Of a DNA stretch of 6,476 bases, positions 5,306 through 6,476 are shown piece after piece (position 1 is the first letter of the stretch; each line of letters opens with the position of its first letter). The stretch comes from Bdellovibrio sp. (GTDB lineage Bacteria > Bdellovibrionota > Bdellovibrionia > Bdellovibrionales > Bdellovibrionaceae): positions 1 through 6,476 of the forward strand of contig PSRN01000153.1 of assembly GCA_003176075.1 (NCBI GenBank), given 5' to 3'. The notes under the pieces were generated by a model, which saw nothing but the letters and a program-made list of their open reading frames with translations, made no database searches and was not told where the DNA came from. The translations under genes were made by a program, and so were the position numbers.

Positions 5306-5392
5306 GGTAACAGGTGCTTAACAGGTAGAAGGTGCTATAGGGACAGGTGCCCAATAGGTAAAAAGGGGCTCAATAGGTAAAAGGTGCTTGGC
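5306..5392. repeat. Degenerate ~20-bp repeats (AATAGGTAAAAGGTGCT-like) after cpaF
   Basis: About five irregular copies follow the cpaF stop: a partial copy at 5306-5319, AACAGGTAGAAGGTGCT at 5320-5336, a shortened GGACAGGTGCCC at 5341-5352, AATAGGTAAAAAGGGGCT at 5353-5370 and AATAGGTAAAAGGTGCT at 5372-5388. Period and identity vary, unlike the cleaner arrays at 3013 and 4011. The stretch sits between convergent genes and has no T-run or stem typical of a terminator. Confidence 0.65.
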
Positions 5393-5394
5393 AA

Positions 5395-5428
5395 GTCAGG
5401 TCGGGTCAGGTCGGGTCAGGTCGGGTCA
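5395..5428. repeat. Three exact 10-bp repeats GTCAGGTCGG running into a stop codon
   Basis: GTCAGGTCGG occurs at 5395-5404, 5405-5414 and 5415-5424, followed by a partial GTCA at 5425-5428. That partial unit supplies the TGA stop of the convergent transpeptidase gene on the minus strand (5428-5426). Repeat turnover could therefore have set the end of that protein. Confidence 0.85.
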
Positions 5429-6476
5429 ATGGGTCCCTGGCACCACCGACAGGGGGACTGATAGGAGCGGGACTGACGCTTGGTCGGTCGTATGTTCACT
5501 GGCGGTGATCCGCTTCTGAGTGGGGTGAGTGTGGTAAGCTTTTCGCTGAGATGAGGGGCAGTGGTTCTGGCTCGAACCGATTTGGCCGGGGAAGTAATTC
5601 AACATCACTGATCCATAGGACACCAGATCTTTCATGGTGATGAAGCGCGAAGGTGGCATTCCCAGACAGCCTTTGGTGTGCCCGTTCGAGGCGTGCATGA
5701 CCACGCCGCGCGCTTCCGTCTCGTCGTTTTCATCTCCCAGACCGCGAAGCCCGACCGAGTTCCATTCGTGGAAAATGGTTGTTGAACTTCCCCAGTGAGG
5801 CACGGTGACGAAGAAGCCTGCGGGTGTTCGATGTCTTTTTGGGGAATTTTCATGCGCATTGCCTGCTGTTGGCGGATTGGATTGACTGCTCCCCACGCCG
5901 AAAGTCATTCGCGTGCTGCCCACGCAACTGAGGCCATCCTGGCGCAGAACATATGTCACAGGCTCATTGGTGGAAAAATCTGTGATGGCGACATTGCCGG
6001 TGTCACTGTGGATTTGGTCTTCACAGCGTTCGAGATAGCGCTTCATCAGGGACAGACCGCCGGCGGCCAAGCCGTTGCAGTTCTGGTCAAGAGCTCGACC
6101 CGAGATGGGCGGCAGGTTGGGAGCCAGCGAGGGACCATGGGTGATTTTGGGGTCTTCCCAGTCAGTAAAGTGCCCGGGGTTTCCCTGTTGGTTAACGCTT
6201 TCCAAGAACTGCATCAGCTGATCGATGTTTTGGTTTTTCTGATCGACAGTGGCTCCCGGCGGGGGAGCTGGCGGCGGCACATAAGGCGAAACCGCGGACG
6301 AAACGGCGGCGGTATTTGGCGCTGCTGCGGCGTATGGTAACAGAGCGGCGGGAGCGCCAGTCGGGGCAGTGGCGTTGGCCGTGGCGTTGGCCGTGGTCAA
6401 ACCTCCGACACGGGAGACACTGCCAGGTGCGCTGAAAGCGGGACCGGTCCCCGCACCGGCGGCCCCCGCCGGAATC
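5426..6476 (-). CDS. L,D-transpeptidase-like (YkuD_2-type) cell-wall protein, N-terminus beyond window
   Basis: The frame stays open to the right edge (350 codons plus one base), so the start lies outside. A TTG at 6400 has GGAGG only 1 nt before it, too close to be used. Counting from the TTG (add 25 for the first full codon in the window): residues 4-50 are Ala/Pro/Thr-rich with two ANAT units and a Pro run; about 52-125 look helical; from 134 the sequence follows YkuD_2 enzymes, with NVAITDFS (136-143), TPAGFFVT (192-199), VGLRGLGDENDETEARGVVMH (216-236) and TKGCLGMP (242-249). Cys245 is the expected nucleophile and His236 the expected catalytic His. Such enzymes cross-link peptidoglycan or attach proteins to it in the periplasm. 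The His-to-Cys spacing (9 residues) is shorter than in usual YkuD_2 members, so activity is uncertain. The His/Ser/Thr-rich tail after 275 is unlike the domain. It is convergent with cpaF, with repeats between. Confidence 0.8.
   Translation of the reverse strand, partial: IPAGAAGAGTGPAFSAPGSVSRVGGLTTANATANATAPTGAPAALLPYAAAAPNTAAVSSAVSPYVPPPAPPPGATVDQKNQNIDQLMQFLESVNQQGNPGHFTDWEDPKITHGPSLAPNLPPISGRALDQNCNGLAAGGLSLMKRYLERCEDQIHSDTGNVAITDFSTNEPVTYVLRQDGLSCVGSTRMTFGVGSSQSNPPTAGNAHENSPKRHRTPAGFFVTVPHWGSSTTIFHEWNSVGLRGLGDENDETEARGVVMHASNGHTKGCLGMPPSRFITMKDLVSYGSVMLNYFPGQIGSSQNHCPSSQRKAYHTHPTQKRITASEHTTDQASVPLLSVPLSVVPGTH
6369..6392 (-). repeat. Two exact 12-bp coding repeats (Ala-Asn-Ala-Thr) in the transpeptidase N-terminal linker
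   Basis: GTGGCGTTGGCC occurs at 6369-6380 and 6381-6392, with a partial GTGG following. Read on the minus strand it encodes ANAT repeated in the low-complexity linker. The unit is a multiple of three, so copy changes keep the frame. Confidence 0.8.

Noticed and set aside
5795..6340. Plus-strand open frame (181 codons)
   Set aside because: It is antisense to the motif-bearing transpeptidase gene and its translation has no recognisable domain.

Overview
This window looks like chromosomal DNA of a Gram-negative, diderm bacterium with moderately high GC. Two genes encode periplasmic lipoproteins (lipoboxes LVAC and LTGC), one of them a DsbA-like thiol-disulfide protein. Two others encode exported proteins, and there is a Tad/Flp-type CpaF ATPase and an L,D-transpeptidase-like enzyme. 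Several starts are GTG or TTG behind strong GGAGG-type Shine-Dalgarno (SD) sequences. The family mix (lipidated DsbA-like protein with a Lys/Glu-rich linker, YkuD_2-type transpeptidase, and a CpaF ATPase next to a cupredoxin-like secreted protein) resembles Bdellovibrionota (Bdellovibrio relatives). That assignment is inference; no ribosomal or other phylogenetic marker is present.

Layout, left to right. (1) 1-994, minus strand: the N-terminal 331 residues of an unrecognised exported protein that runs off the left edge. It has a clear signal peptide, a Pro/Gln-rich linker and a Gly-Ser/Pro repeat, with a near-consensus sigma70 promoter at 1041-1069. (2) 1240-2058, minus: lipidated DsbA-like thioredoxin-fold protein, followed by two hairpins without a U-tract. 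(3) 2197-2925, plus: unrecognised lipoprotein, divergent from dsbA and possibly leaderless. (4) 2966-3100: intergenic tandem repeats, including eleven 8-bp units in strict phase. (5) 3175-5303, plus: a likely three-gene operon of a 92-residue cytoplasmic protein, an exported cupredoxin-like protein that overlaps it by 41 bp, and a CpaF/TadA ATPase. An array of eight 18-bp repeats fills the spacer before cpaF. (6) 5306-5428: further repeats between convergent genes. (7) 5426-6476, minus: an L,D-transpeptidase-like protein whose N-terminus lies beyond the right edge.

How the genes may work together: most products act in the envelope. The DsbA-like protein could form disulfides in exported neighbours; the left-edge protein has four cysteines in its mature visible part. 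The cytoplasmic small protein, periplasmic cupredoxin-like protein and CpaF ATPase are probably translated from one message and may form a pilus-associated module, although no pilin, secretin or TadB/TadC gene is visible. The most unusual feature is that the spacers between 2926 and 5425 each contain a different short tandem repeat, one of them ending immediately before the cpaF ribosome binding site.
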